64,000 nt of DNA from Turnera subulata. Taxonomy: Eukaryota > Streptophyta > Magnoliopsida > Malpighiales > Passifloraceae. Shown in pieces: positions 1 to 11,206 of the stretch (positions within the stretch are counted from its first letter, which is position 1; each line of letters starts with the position of its first letter). The position numbers were made by a program, and so were the translations under genes. The notes beneath the pieces were generated by a model that saw only the letters and a list, made by a program, of their open reading frames with translations, was not told where the DNA came from and ran no database searches. The DNA is taken from positions 62,001-126,000 of the forward strand of contig JAKUCV010004324.1 of the NCBI GenBank assembly GCA_028386065.3, given 5' to 3'.

Positions 1-586
1 GCACCCAGGCTCAGTCGTTGGCGCGCCCAGCAGCCATCGAGCAGCACCAGAATTCCGCGAATAAAACCTTTTTGCTCCGCTACCACTTGTCACGGGGTCA
101 GAGTGTTGCGCAGTGGATAGAACACCCCCGTGCGGCACAAGCAAGCCTCAAGCTTACTTGTTCAGCCTATAAGCTTCAAACACACCAAAGAGAAGAGAAG
201 GAACAACAATAAAGGGAATTAACGAATAAAGAACATAGACAAGAATAAAGGATTGGGAGAATACTCGTGTAACTATTATTATAAAAGAACCAACGTTTAC
301 AGCAACAGCCCACACGCCCAGAGACTCCCCCTCACGCATCCTATTTATATAGGTACCGCAAGGCTCTCTCCTAGTTTGACAGTGTTAAGTAATCCTAGTC
401 CTACTCAAACTCGGTTTACTTAACCCCCACACAAACCCATGGACTTGGGTTAGCTAAGCCCAATTCCAATCCTTGTACAACTAGGTTAGCTACTCCTAGC
501 CATACTAGGATTCCTACCATACAGCCAAGGTAGTGTCCCAACCCAATTCGAACTCCTATGCCCACTAGGATTCCGGGGTCGTGACA
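1..586 (-). mobile_element. LTR retrotransposon, 5' LTR and primer-binding site; body lies left of the window
   Basis: On the minus strand a 499-bp LTR runs from 586 down to 88. It starts TGTCACGA and ends CGTGACA, so it has TG..CA ends with a short inverted repeat. A TATA box (minus strand TATATAAATAG, 341-351) lies about midway. Two bases inside the LTR, 85 down to 74 read TGGTAGCGGAGC, which matches 10 of 12 bases of the usual initiator-Met primer site TGGTATCAGAGC. The order LTR then PBS makes this the 5' LTR, with the internal region continuing to the left of base 1. The family (copia or gypsy) cannot be told, because no coding sequence is visible. The LTR interrupts the LINE relic at 587-971. 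Confidence 0.8.
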
Positions 587-971
587 AAATGCCCCCTAAC
601 CAAGTTTCAGATTTGTCAACACTCCAAATGCCAGCAACATTTAATTTCCAATCCCTTCTATCCGGGAGAGTCCACTGCAAAGGTTTAGGAGCAGAAAACC
701 TCTTCCAGCCTTTACTAGACCCCCGCAGATATTCAGCATTTATATAACTAGCAGCCATAGCTTTTAACTACTTAACTGGATAAATAAAAGGTTCGGAATC
801 AGTTTCAAAACCAAGTTGATTCCGCCAAGACCATGCTTTCCAGCAAGTAACAGCAAACAAGGTATCCCAGCAAGGAATTTTAGGCTTGTTGTCCAGATTA
901 AAGATCATCCATTCCTGCAACTGCAATTGGAAAAAACACATGTTAATTACAGAAAAAACTATGTTTTTCAT
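587..971 (-). pseudogene. LINE relic: end of reverse transcriptase region and start of RNase H domain
   Basis: One minus-strand frame, broken by a stop at 768-770, contains a CW-x2-W-x-WRN block (FAVTCWKAWSWRNQLGFE) followed by WKLNVAGIW and later GGIL. This is the pattern found at the C-terminal end of plant L1-type ORF2 proteins, where the connector leads into an RNase H fold normally reading KLNVDGA. The catalytic Asp of that motif is replaced by Ala and the frame is cut at 587 by the LTR retrotransposon. It is a dead remnant. How far it extends above 971 is unclear. Confidence 0.7.
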
Positions 972-2260
972 TTACCATGAAATTTGCATTTACTTATGTT
1001 CCCATTCATCCACTTCGGAACAAAACAGTTGATTCTGGGAAAAAATTTTCAAAATGATTTAACTCTATACATTTCTTGTCGATATTTCAAAAAAATTTCA
1101 AGAGTCCAAAAAATAATTACTTCAGAAACCGAGGGTTCAGTTGTCCTTCACTTTAAATCTGGATTAAGACCTATCTAAAGTCAAATCCCCATCATAAACA
1201 CCCCCTATCCTATCCCTCATTTTGCGACTAGCTCTTTCTCCAATCAACACGCAAACATGTTATTTACTCCGGTCTATGGATGCGTCTAGGCTTGGACTAG
1301 CGACCATATATTGGTGCAACAACAAAAATTATAATATATATTCTACTACATAATTTCAAAAACTGTGGATTCAAACCCTTGACAAGAAAATAGATTGGGT
1401 TCAACAGAAAAAAAAAAAAAAGAAGAACAAGATAAGAACATTAAATGCCGGAGCTGCTAACATTTCTTGTTACCCTTCTGTTCATAGAGATTAGTATTAG
1501 CAGTAGAATATTAAGCACATGCTAATTGTCCCAACAAAGTACTCCATAATTAGGTCACACACTGCATCAACTAAATTCAGTTAACATTAAAAAAACATAT
1601 TTGTGTCTTATTGTTGAATATAGAGGTGAAGGCCCCTCTATAATCTTATCAAGAAAGTACACATGATCGGGGGAGCAGAGACTCCCACAATATCAGCAAA
1701 TAAAATTTTCCTCTAATTAAAAGAAAGTAACGAAAACATACCAGCCTGGGCCACATTCCGAAACATTATTAAAGTCTAATACCCAAAAAGAACCATGTTA
1801 CTATAACATAACATATGAAAACGTATGCTTCAGCAGTCACAGACAAACGTGATTCTCTTTAATTTCTTGCTGTACTAAGATTCTAGATTTTTTTTTCTTG
1901 ATGCTAATACTAAAAAAGATTCTTGATTATAATCAATATTCACATTAGCCTAACGCATTTTTAGTCTTTTTATTAATTTTTTTTTTCTTTGCAACAGCAG
2001 TATCAGGGTACAAGGGAACTTCCTTCAATCAGAAAAAACAAATTGAGGATTTTGGAGGGGAATCAATCCAGAGGAAGGGTGGTGTGATGTTGTACTGTTA
2101 GATGCGAACCCTTTCCAATCCATGTAATGTAAAGCTTCCACTTTCCTTAGCAAAAACTTTAGCTCTTTTTCACTATAATCATGATGGAGTTTTCCAGGTC
2201 AGCCACTTCCCAAAGGAAAAGTACAAGTCAATGGCCACTTATTCATTTCTAGCTTTTAAA

Positions 2261-2300
2261 TAAATCAATATAATCTTCGACAAAAAAAAGTAAATCAATA
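2261..2300 (+). mobile_element. Micro-retroinsertion with TTCGAC-A(n) tail
   Basis: A 20-bp insert (2271-2290), TAATCTTCGACAAAAAAAAG, lies between two copies of TAAATCAATA (2261-2270 and 2291-2300). Its end, TTCGAC followed by an A-run, is nearly the same as the ends of the larger LINE copies at 12.2 and 40.9 kb. It looks like a LINE copy truncated almost to its tail. Confidence 0.6.
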
Positions 2301-2714
2301 ATCACTTTTGAAATTAAAAAAATCAAGAATCAGGCAAAGGGAGCTGAATACGTCCTGCTTTTAATGACATCCCAATTTTTGCTATCAAACTTGGAAAAGG
2401 TGATCCCTAGCTAGTACTTTTCACAGCATTGGCAGCTGATAAGGACGAGCAAAGTTGTGGTGTGTTACGATATTGTTCATGCAATAGTGTTGCACCAAGA
2501 AAATGTATCCTGAACACTATTTACCTGATGAGTACTAAAGTCTTTTTTGTGTATGACTGTACGTTGATGTAGAGAAATAAGATGGATTTGGGAAACTATA
2601 AAGTGAATGAAACCAGTAAAATTGTAAAAAAGTAGGAACAGACTACACGCCAATCTAATTAAACTGCCTTTTCTTTTGAGCTGAAAGGCATCAAATCCAT
2701 TTATACCAATACTG

Positions 2715-2755
2715 AAACAAATCATACCGTTCAAAAAAAAAAAAAACAAATCATA
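2715..2755 (+). mobile_element. Micro-retroinsertion with GTTC-A(n) tail
   Basis: A 17-bp insert (2727-2743) of CCGTTC plus a pure A-run lies between two copies of AAACAAATCATA (2715-2726 and 2744-2755). The GTTC-A(n) end recurs in the insertion at 50986-51024. Confidence 0.6.
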
Positions 2756-4639
2756 AGATAATTAAAGAGACAGAGATGCGGCCGGGAGGGATGGTTTAAC
2801 CAGTACAGAGCATGTTGAATTAGAATAAGTGAAAATGATGAGGATGTCATTAATTATTAAGTACTACTACCATTTTCCTTGTCCTTAAAAGCTGCAGATG
2901 TTTTGCATTTATACGGTGAAACGCAAAAGTCAAGCTTTTTATGATACATTATGTGTTGACAACCCAGTTGCATCGCACCAATCCAACAATTCGGCTGAAT
3001 GTTCAAATGTAGCCGGCCCTCACTGGGACTGTTCATCTTGCACAGCTGGCTTAGAAATCATCAGGATATAAATATGAGAAGTCAAACTGTAAAGAAATGG
3101 TCTTCAAAATTCTTTTAATCTTTGTGAGTGAAGGTCATTGACCTTAACTATAAAGAAAACAAAAAAGGAATAATGTATTGTTATAATCATTCAACAGCAA
3201 TCAGAAGACATCCTTGCACGGTCATGCTTCACACCAATCAAGCAACTTCTCATTTCTTATTCGGACACTTTTCACAGCAACTGTATACGAGAAACTACTC
3301 ATAACCTTATCATGTGCCTGCTTGGAGTTTTGTACTGGCTGCTTGATCTTGTTTGGTGCTCTTTCACTAAGTTTGTTTTGTCATCTCCTTCTTCTGCTAT
3401 ATTTTACATCCTTCATTAAAAACCTCATGATAAAGGGGTGAGCTTGGGGATGGCGAACGTGGGGTACTAAGTCCCTTTCAAATTAAGCACAAGAAATTGC
3501 AACAGCATAACAGTTTAGTGCTATGCACCAGTCTTGTTGAACATGATCCTATAAAATCCTAGAATTGGTCAGGCAGGACAGATAGATCTTCAGTTTCCAG
3601 TCAAATAAGCACTACTTAATTAGATCTCTTAGCAAAAGAGTGGTGCATCTGTCTATAGTATTTTGATTGATCATTATGTCTCATATCATAGAAATGGGGC
3701 CACCACTGGCATCAATGTCCCTTTGTTTTCTGTTGGCATAAAACAACTCAATGTCTCAATAGATGTCCGCTTTATATCAAACACCAGATGCTGCTGAGCT
3801 CTGATATAAAATGCATAAGATCGCTTAAATTATGGATAATCGCAACTTCCTTAATGTATTATATTTGAGGTGGAGAAAGGGGATGGGGATCTACGATGCG
3901 TTCCCAAAGCTGTGAATTGTGATTGTTGTAGAAAGCAAGTACTTCTAATTCCCTTTTTTAGGTGGTGTTTCTCCTTGTGGTGTTTTATCATGGGCCATCA
4001 TAAAGATAACTGAAGGATTGACAAACAACCTTTCTTATGTGTCATTATTGCTTGCTTCCTTTACTCTTGTATTCATGTGGCCTAATAAAAGATGCACCAC
4101 CAACAAACGACCAACATATTAAAGTGCATTATGTTATGAATGTAGTTTTTCACAGTAATCACTAATCAGAAAGAAAGTGACAAGTGATACACATTAAAAA
4201 GGGAGATAATCAAACCTGAAAAATTGAACCAATGTCAAGAAGGCAGCATCCGCATGCATTCGCCTAAGTTGAAATTCTTCCAATCCTTATATTTTCACAC
4301 CAAAAAATAGAACCAAAGAGATAAATACTTGGAAAAAGAGAGAGAAGGTAGGCGAGCAGGCAGACACCTCATGAGGAAGAAATTAAGACAAAAAGAAACT
4401 TCTTTTGTTGTTGTTGGGGTGATTTTTTGTCGTCGTAGGAACAGAACTGAGGAGAAAGTTGGGCGGTTTGGTTTTGATTGTGCTTTGTAAAGGAGTAACA
4501 ACTAACAATCATTTACAGTTACAGATGTTTACGTGTAGCAACCATTTTGGTTATACAGGGCAGTCATTTTGGATAAGCAAGGCTCTTGTTGTGGGTTTAT
4601 GGATTTTTTGTTCATTGAAAATTGAAGATTAACAACAAG

Positions 4640-4711
4640 GTCGTTGTAGTATAGTGGTGAGTATTCCCGCCTGTCACGCGGGTGACCCGGGTTCGATCCC
4701 CGGCAACGGCG
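4640..4711 (+). tRNA. trnD-GUC: tRNA-Asp (anticodon GTC)
   Basis: A 72-base cloverleaf. The acceptor stem GTCGTTG pairs with CAACGGC, with one G-T pair, leaving a G discriminator. The D arm contains TAGTATAGTGGT (A box). The anticodon loop CTGTCAC carries GTC between the CCCGC/GCGGG stem. The T arm contains GGGTTCGATCCC (B box). There is no intron and no encoded CCA, as expected for a nuclear plant gene. A T6 run follows four bases after the gene. It stands alone, and nothing suggests a pseudogene. Confidence 0.97.
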
Positions 4712-4715
4712 TAGA

Positions 4716-4721
4716 TTTTTT
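4716..4721 (+). terminator. RNA polymerase III terminator of tRNA-Asp
   Basis: A run of six T on the coding strand begins five bases past the last tRNA base. That is the normal pol III stop signal at the normal distance. Confidence 0.8.
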
Positions 4722-5280
4722 CCCCATCTAATTTTAGTTGGGCCTTTCCTGATGATTTTGGTACTCAAGTGGGCTTCATGATATTTGCCGATATTTGCCT
4801 TTATTCCCTCCAATCGGCCCGAATCCATACGGTATTTATAATTGGTAGGCTACCGGGCCCAGAAAAACTTCTGTACCCTTCTCTTGTAAAAACATCATTG
4901 TCTTCCCTACGGTGTCAGTATTGTATTTTTATTTAAGCTCCCCAGTTATATGGGGACTTGCTACATTAGTCTTGTTATACCTTCTCTTTGTTTCTTCAGT
5001 TACTGCTTGCAGACCCAATAGCGTTTGTCAGGCAGGCACCCAATTTCTCCAGGCCTGCATTAGGGCAAAGTTTGTATGGGAATTTGGGTAGTTCAAGAGT
5101 TCAGGCATCTTTCACAAAATTTTCTAAGTACTACTAATGACATCAATTTTATTAGTTTAACTTGTCATGATCCTGGAGCTGGGTTTTAAGTCTGTAGCAC
5201 ATTTTCATTTTCAAACGTATGTCTTGACAGAATGTGAAGCACATGAAGCCTTTGTATTTTTCCAAGGCCTTTTTAAATGC

Positions 5281-5671
5281 AAATCAAAAGAAGCTGTTTT
5301 GCTTGAAGCTGATAGAACAGTTCAAATTGCTCAGGCTACAGATCCATAGTTGATGATCTCCAAAATAAGATCAAGAGTTAACAAAAAAGATAGAAATTTG
5401 TCAGGTATCACGAGCTTTCTTCACAGTCTTGTTAATGCATTTTAACTTTTCATATTTCATGTTCCTAGTTTTAGAATGCCTGATTTGGAATGACTTTATG
5501 TGTTTTCACCTCGTGAGCCCAGGAAGAAAATAAAATCTTGGACAAAATGCATAGACAAAAAGTTGCAGAGGTTGAAAGGCTCCCCCAAATCGAAGGGAAC
5601 TGGAAGAGGCCGTCCTCGCTGGTGGTGGAGCTGCTGTGAGGGATTTACAACGGAAAGTTCAGGAGATGAAT
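5281..5671 (+). pseudogene. MAP70 (microtubule-associated protein 70) fragment, frameshifted
   Basis: Two exon-like blocks match the coiled-coil of plant MAP70 proteins. The first (5281-5404) reads KSKEAVLLEADRTVQIAQA, then VDDLQNK and KKIEICQ after frame changes. It ends at a good donor (tcag/gtatca). The second (5523-5671) follows an acceptor (cccag/gaag) and reads ENKILDKMHRQKVAEVERL. Further frame shifts then lead to LEEAVLAGGAA and QRKVQEMN. Frameshifts occur in both blocks, and about nine bases are missing in the run of Ala codons. Introns are kept, so this is a piece of copied genomic DNA rather than a processed copy. No other MAP70 exon was found nearby. Confidence 0.75.
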
Positions 5672-5777
5672 GTAATGTGAAACAATACACATTAATACTT
5701 GTTCTCAGAAAAAGTGTGAGAACAAGTGATGTGTCAGACTGTAGCATTTGTATTTTGATAGTGAAGAATTTGGTGTG

Positions 5778-5816
5778 ACTAGTTATATACAATTTTTTTT
5801 TAGGACAACTAGTTAT
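5778..5816 (-). mobile_element. Possible micro-retroinsertion
   Basis: A 21-bp insert (5787-5807) lies between 9-bp copies of ACTAGTTAT. On the minus strand it has the form TGTCCT then A9. The repeat is short, so chance or slippage is possible. The CCT-A(n) end recurs at 15464-15529. Confidence 0.35.
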
Positions 5817-6041
5817 CTATAGTTTAATAAATCTCAATTCTGATTTTTTTGTGTTAGTGGCCAATTATAATTATAATTGCTCTTTTTAAAACTTGCAGGG
5901 GGGGACAATTTCTTCATTTCATTAAATAGCGGGGTTTTAAACCCAATAGGAATAAGAAATTTATGCAAATAGTAGAGGTTTTAACCCTAAAAAAAAACCA
6001 TAAAAAATGTGAGAATTTCATTGCAATTTGAGGAGGTTAAA

Positions 6042-6075
6042 CCCCCCCCACCCCCCCCCCACCCCTCTCCCCCCA
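6042..6075. repeat. C-rich tract, potential G-quadruplex on the minus strand
   Basis: About 34 bases made almost only of C, in runs of 8, 11, 4 and 6 separated by single A or TCT. The minus strand therefore has four long G-runs with very short loops. It sits 27 bp before the copia LTR boundary at 6103. Confidence 0.8.
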
Positions 6076-6102
6076 CAATTACATAATGCAAATTGTGGAG
6101 TT

Positions 6103-6640
6103 TGTTGGGGTTTGTCCAAACCCACATGGACCAACCCATAGCAATTAATTGCTATTTAATGTGGGTTAAACTTAAAGAAAAGAAAAAAATTGAAGGACCA
6201 ACTTTTTATGCCATGGGTGGTCTTGACTCTTAGAACAAAAGGGGAAAAATGCTGTGCGTGGCATTTTTTTGAGGGGCAGCAGAAAAATTAGAGAAGGAGA
6301 GGCATAGAGTTGACGAGTGAAGAGGAAAGAAAAAGGGGTATGCTCCTCATCTTTGCAAGCCTTGATCGGGTAGCAAATGGAGTCCGATCTTGATGAAATT
6401 TCAGTATGTTGTTCTCCTCTTCAAGTTCTATAAAGTGAACGGAGCTGATCGTTGAGAAGCTTCATGTTTTTGGGTATTGGTGTTATACCCATTTGGTGAG
6501 ACTTACCCACTTCTCCTCTAATTTGTTGCTTGTAATCCACTAGTATAGTGATGAGTTTGTTGTTGGAGCCAAGATATGTTGTTCTTGATGTTGCTGCTAG
6601 TGTGTTAGCCTCTAGTTTTATCTAGAGAGGAATATTTGTT
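6103..6640 (+). repeat. Copia 5' LTR, 3'-truncated
   Basis: Collinear with the first two thirds of the 3' LTR, up to the shared GAGGAATATTTGTTG. The sequence then switches to gag codons. It keeps a TATA-type box (TATAAAG, 6429-6435). Compared with the 3' LTR it has a small insertion near 6145 and lacks about 12 bp near 6225. Confidence 0.9.
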
Positions 6641-9600
6641 GAGAAGCGGAGTGCGCAGAACAAGGCCTTTCTGATTAAATGACTTGTGAATCTGAAGTAT
6701 TCGGATGGGCATGATATGTCAGAGCACTTAAACAACTTCCAAGGGATCTTGAACCACTTGACCACTTTGGAGATAAATCTAGATGATGAAGTGCAAGCAT
6801 TGATTTTGTTGAGTTCTTTGCCAGACAGTTGGGAGACTTTGACAGTATCCCTTAGCAATTAAGCTCGTGCTGTGAAGCTCACTTTAGATGCAGTGAAGGA
6901 TAGTGTGTTGGATGAAGCCGCCAGGAGGAAAGAACTGAGGGTCAAGTCCACTGAGTCAGAGGCCCTTGTTACTGAAAATAGGGGGAGGAGCAAGAGCAGA
7001 AAGCCGCAAGGAAGAAAACATTCCAAGTCTTGTGACAAGAAGAAAGAATGGAAGCCTAGAGGAAATTCCAAATTCAGAAGTGAGATTAGATGCTATTATT
7101 GTGATAAGCCGGGACATATCCAAAGAGAGTGTAGAAGCTTCAAGAGAGATCAAGAAAAGGAAGAAAGCAAGAAGGTTGCCAAAGAAGATTCAAGTGCAGT
7201 GGCAATTGATTCCGAAAATGATTCCTTCCTTTTATATGAGGAGGAGAGCATTTATGATGCACAACAAGAATACACATGGATTTTAGACAGTGGTGCTTCC
7301 CGACATGTCACACCTTGTAGAGAGTTCTTTAGTACCTACAAGAGTGGTGACTTTGGCTCATTGAAGATGGGTAACAAGTCCGATGCTCGGATTGTTGGTG
7401 TCGGTGATATTTGTCTAGAAACCAATCTTGGGTGCAAGTTGCTACTCAAGGATGTGAGACATGTTCCGGATCTTCGATTGAATTTGATCTCCACCGGCAT
7501 TCTTGATGATGAGGGATATCACCGTAGCTTTGGTAATGGGGTTTGGAAGCTTACTAGAGGAAAGGGTGCAACTGTCTTGGCAAAAGGGAAAAAGGAGAAT
7601 ACTCTCTACCGAACTCAAGCAAAGCCTTACTATGATGAAGTTAATGCCGTTGAGCATGAAGTCTCTATGGAGTTGTGGCATAAGAGACTTAGGCACTTGA
7701 GTGAGAAAGGCCTACAATTGCTTGCAAAGAAAGAGTTCTTGCCAAGCTTGTCAGGTACCTTGTCCAAATCTTACACTCATTGTTTAGTTGGAAAGCAACA
7801 TAGAGTGTCTTTCCATACTTTTCCTCCATCTAGAAAAAGTAATGCTCTTGATTTAGTTCACACTGATGTTTGTTCCATGAGTGATAGATCCAATGGAGAT
7901 GCTTTTTACTTTGTAACCTTTATTGATGACCATTCTAGAAAAGTGTGGGCTTTTGTGTTGAAGAGCAAAGATCAGGTGCTTGATGTCTTCAAGAAGTTCT
8001 ATGCCAGTGTTGAGCGAGAAACTGGGATGAAGTTGAAGACCATTAAAGCAGACAATGGTGGCGAATACCGGGGGCCATTTGAAGAGTATTGCAACTCTTA
8101 TGGCATCAAGCTTGTGAAGACACCTCCCAAGACACCGCAGCACAATGGTGTAGCAGAGAGAATCAACAGAACCATTTGCAACAGAGTTGTCAGTATGCTC
8201 TCTCATGCAAAATTGCCTAAGTCATTTTGGGGTGAGGCAATGAGGACTGCGGTTGATTTGATCAATTTATCTCCTTCCACGGCACTTGATGGTGATGTTC
8301 CAGATAGAGTCTGGAGTGGAAAGAATGTGTCCTACAAGCACTTGAAGGTGTTTGGTTGCAAGGCATTTGTTCATGTGCCTAGAGATGAGAGGTCCAAGCT
8401 TGATAGCAAGACCAAGCAGTGTATCTTCCTTGGATATGGGCATAATGAGTTCGGGTATAGATTGTGGGATTTGAAGAACAAGAAGATCATAAGGAGCAGA
8501 GATGTGGTGTTTTTTGAAGACCAGACACTAGAAGATTTTGATGAGATGGAAAAGCCTAGTACTTCTTCCTCTTCTTCTAGTGAGGTACTAGGTGGCCCGA
8601 GTACAGTTCCATTTGTCCATGCTAATCACGGGGGAGATGTGCAAAATGATGATGGTGATGTAATCGTTCATGAGCCCAATGATGTTCCTACAGTTGATAA
8701 TGATGCACCAGAGCATGTTGATGTAGAGCCACCACCACAGCCACAGTTGAGAAGATCATCAAGAGAGCCTCAACCGTCTACAAGGTATCCATCCAATGAG
8801 TGGGTGACAATTATAGATGAAGGAGAGCCAGAAAGCTATGAAGAGGCCCTGTCACTTGATGATAGAAGAAAATAGTTGGAAGCCATGTAAGATGAGATGA
8901 ATTCCTTGCATGAGAACAACACTTATGAGTTAGTTAAGTTGCCAAAGGGGAGGAGAGCACTTAACAATAAATGGGTCTTTAGGTTAAAGACAGAAGAAAG
9001 TACTTCACAGCCAAGGTACAAGGCGAGAATGGTTGTAAAAGGATTTGGTCAAAAGAAGGGGATTGATTTTGATGAAATTTTTTCTCCCGTTGTGAAGATG
9101 TCTTCTATCCGGGTTGTTTTGGGTTTGGCTGCCTATTTGGATTTGGAGATTGAACAACTTGATGTGAAGACGGCTTTTCTCCATGGTGAGCTAGAGGAAG
9201 AATTCTACATGAAGCAACCGGAAGGGTTTGAAGTCAAGGGAAAAGAGAACCTTGTATACAATCTAAGGAAGAGCTTATATGGTCTTAAGCAAGCTCCGAG
9301 ACAATGGTACAAGAAGTTTGACTCCTTCATGCTAGACCATGAGTTTAGCCGGTCTACCTCCGATCCTTGTGTCTATGTCAAGAGGTACTCCGATGATAAT
9401 TTTATTATCCTCTTACTATATGTGGATGATATGTTGATTGTTGGCCATGATGCAAAGAAAATCCAAAGTTTGAAGAAAGCTTTGAGTAGTTCATTTGCAA
9501 TAAAGGATTTGGGACCGGCAAAGCAAATACTTGGCATGAAAATCTCTAGAGACCGGAACAAGAAGAAATTGAGGTTGTCTCAAGAAAGATACATCGAGAA

Positions 9601-10390
9601 GATTCTTGATAGGTTCAACATGAGCAAGGCAAAACCGGTGTTTTCTCCACTTGCAGCTCACTTTAGGCTTAGTTCCAAGCAAAGTTCTACAAGTGACCAA
9701 GAGAAGGAAGAGATGAAGAAAGTGCCTTATGCTTCAGCCGTGGGTAGTTTGATGTATGCCATGGTGTGCACTAGGCCGGATATTGCCTATGCCGTTGGTG
9801 TTGTTAGCCGGTTCATGTCTAATCCGGGTGAAGAGCAGTGGTCGGCCGTGAAGTGGATATTGCGGTATCTCAGGGGTACTTCTAGTTTGTGTTTATCCTT
9901 TGGCCATGGGAGTCCAATACTTGAGGGGTATACGGATGCGGATATGGCAGGAGATGTTGATTCTAGGAAGTCTACTTCTGGGTTCATGATGACCTTTGCA
10001 GGGGGAGCCGTGTCATGGCAATCAAAGTCGCAGAAGTGTGTAGCATTGTCCACTACAGAGGCAGAGTACATTGCCCTGTCAGAGGGTGGAAAAGAAGTTA
10101 TGTGGTTGAAGAAACTTCTTGAGGAACTTGGTCTTAGTCAAGATAAGTTCGTTGTGCATTGTGATAGTCAGAGTGCCATCCATCTCAGTAAGAATCCTAC
10201 CTTTCATTCAAGGTCTAAGCATATTGAGGTGCGGTATCAGTGGATACGAGAAGCAATTGAGATGAAGCAATTGTGTGTTGAGAAAATCCATACGGAGGAT
10301 AATGGCTCTGATATGATGACTAAGCCACTACCGAAGGAGAAGCTTGTTTTTTGCCGGAAGCAAGCGGGCTTGGCAGAGCCCTCCATGTGA
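6641..10390 (+). pseudogene. Copia gag-pol, one frame with four nonsense codons
   Basis: The reading frame stays the same from 6641 to the TGA at 10388-10390, but is closed by TGA at 6680, TAA at 6860, TAG at 8873 and TAA at 8888. Domains in order: partial gag; CCHC zinc knuckle (7091-7132, C-x2-C-x4-H-x4-C); protease DSGAS (7286-7300); integrase zinc-binding region; integrase core with HTDV, FIDDHS, DNGGEY and NGVAERINR; reverse transcriptase with YVDD (9419-9430); and RNase H with TDAD and STTEAEY. In the integrase zinc region the first Cys of the usual C-x2-C is Tyr (SYTHC). No frameshift is seen, so decay has been by base substitution plus the large 5' deletion. Confidence 0.93.
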
Positions 10391-10393
10391 GTT

Positions 10394-10406
10394 TGGAGGG
10401 GGAGAT
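10394..10406 (+). other. Polypurine tract of the copia element
   Basis: GGAGGGGGAGA followed by T lies directly before the TGTTGGGG of the 3' LTR. This is the position of the plus-strand primer in LTR retrotransposons. Confidence 0.85.
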
Positions 10407-11206
10407 TGTTGGGGTTTGTCCAAACCCACATGGACCAACCCATATCAATTATTTAATGTGGGTTAAACTTAAAGAAAAGAAAAAAATTGAAGGACCAACT
10501 TGTTATGCCATGGGTGGTCTTTTTAGTTGCACGTGACTCCTAGAACAAAAGGGGTAAAATGCTATGCGTGGCATTTTTTTGAGGGCAGCAAAAAAATTAG
10601 AGAAGGAGAGGCAGAGAGTTGACGAGTGAAGAGGAAAGAAAAAGGGGGTATGCTCCTCATCTTTGCAAGCCTTGATCGGGTAGCAAACGGAGTCCGATCT
10701 TGATGAAATTTCAGTATGTTGTTCTCCTCTTCAAGCTCTATAAAGTGAACGGAGCTGATCGTTGAGAAGCTTCATGTTTTCAGGCATTGGTGTTATACCC
10801 ATTTGGTGAGACTTACCCACTTCTCCTCTAATTTGTTGCTTGTAATCCACTAGTATAGTGATGAGTTTGTTGTTGGAGCCAAGATATGTTGTTCTTGATA
10901 TTGCTGCTAGTGTGTTAGCTTCTAGTTTTATCTAGAGAGGAATATTTGTTGTGAACCCATTATTATTTGATATAGTGGAAGATTGACGGACTTCGGTCCC
11001 GTAGTTTTTACCCCGCCTTGGGGGTTTTCCACGTATATTCGGTGTTGTGGTTGTGTTGGCTTTTTGATTGCTAGCATTTTATTACTTGGTTGTGATATCT
11101 CATTTTGGTGGCACAAAAAGGAGAAAGTGTTTAATTGGATTATTCCGCTGTGCATTTGATTCCGGTTAATTGTTGTTGTGTTGAATTGGTGTGATTTTCC
11201 CTAACA
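10407..11206 (+). repeat. Copia 3' LTR, complete
   Basis: 800 bp, from TGTTGGGG to CCCTAACA, with TATAAAG at 10739-10745. It keeps the U5 end that is lost from the 5' copy. Short inverted ends (TGTT / AACA) are present. Confidence 0.92.

Larger units (their letters stand above)
972..4639. other. Spacer without a recognisable gene
   Basis: AT-rich non-coding sequence. Reading frames here are short and show no family pattern or codon-like composition. It holds two micro-insertions (2261-2300 and 2715-2755) and an A14 run near 1410. I see no convincing exon on either strand. Confidence 0.6.
6103..11206 (+). mobile_element. Ty1/copia LTR retrotransposon, defective copy
   Basis: An element of about 5.1 kb bounded by matching LTRs that begin TGTTGGGG. 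The 3' LTR is complete (10407-11206, 800 bp) and ends CCCTAACA. The 5' LTR stops at about 6640 and joins gag directly, so roughly 255 bp of LTR end, the primer-binding site, the leader and the N-terminus of gag are missing. Flanks GAGTT (6098-6102) and AAGTT (11207-11211) match at 4 of 5 bases, as an aged 5-bp target duplication would. Integrase precedes reverse transcriptase, which defines copia. The motifs resemble the Tnt1/Tork lineage. The LTRs differ by several indels, so the insertion is not recent. It cannot make its own cDNA without a primer site. Confidence 0.95.

Noticed and set aside
1285..1420. Possible SINE ending in A14
   Set aside because: A B-box-like GGATTCAAACCC is present, but no A box at the right distance and no direct repeats.
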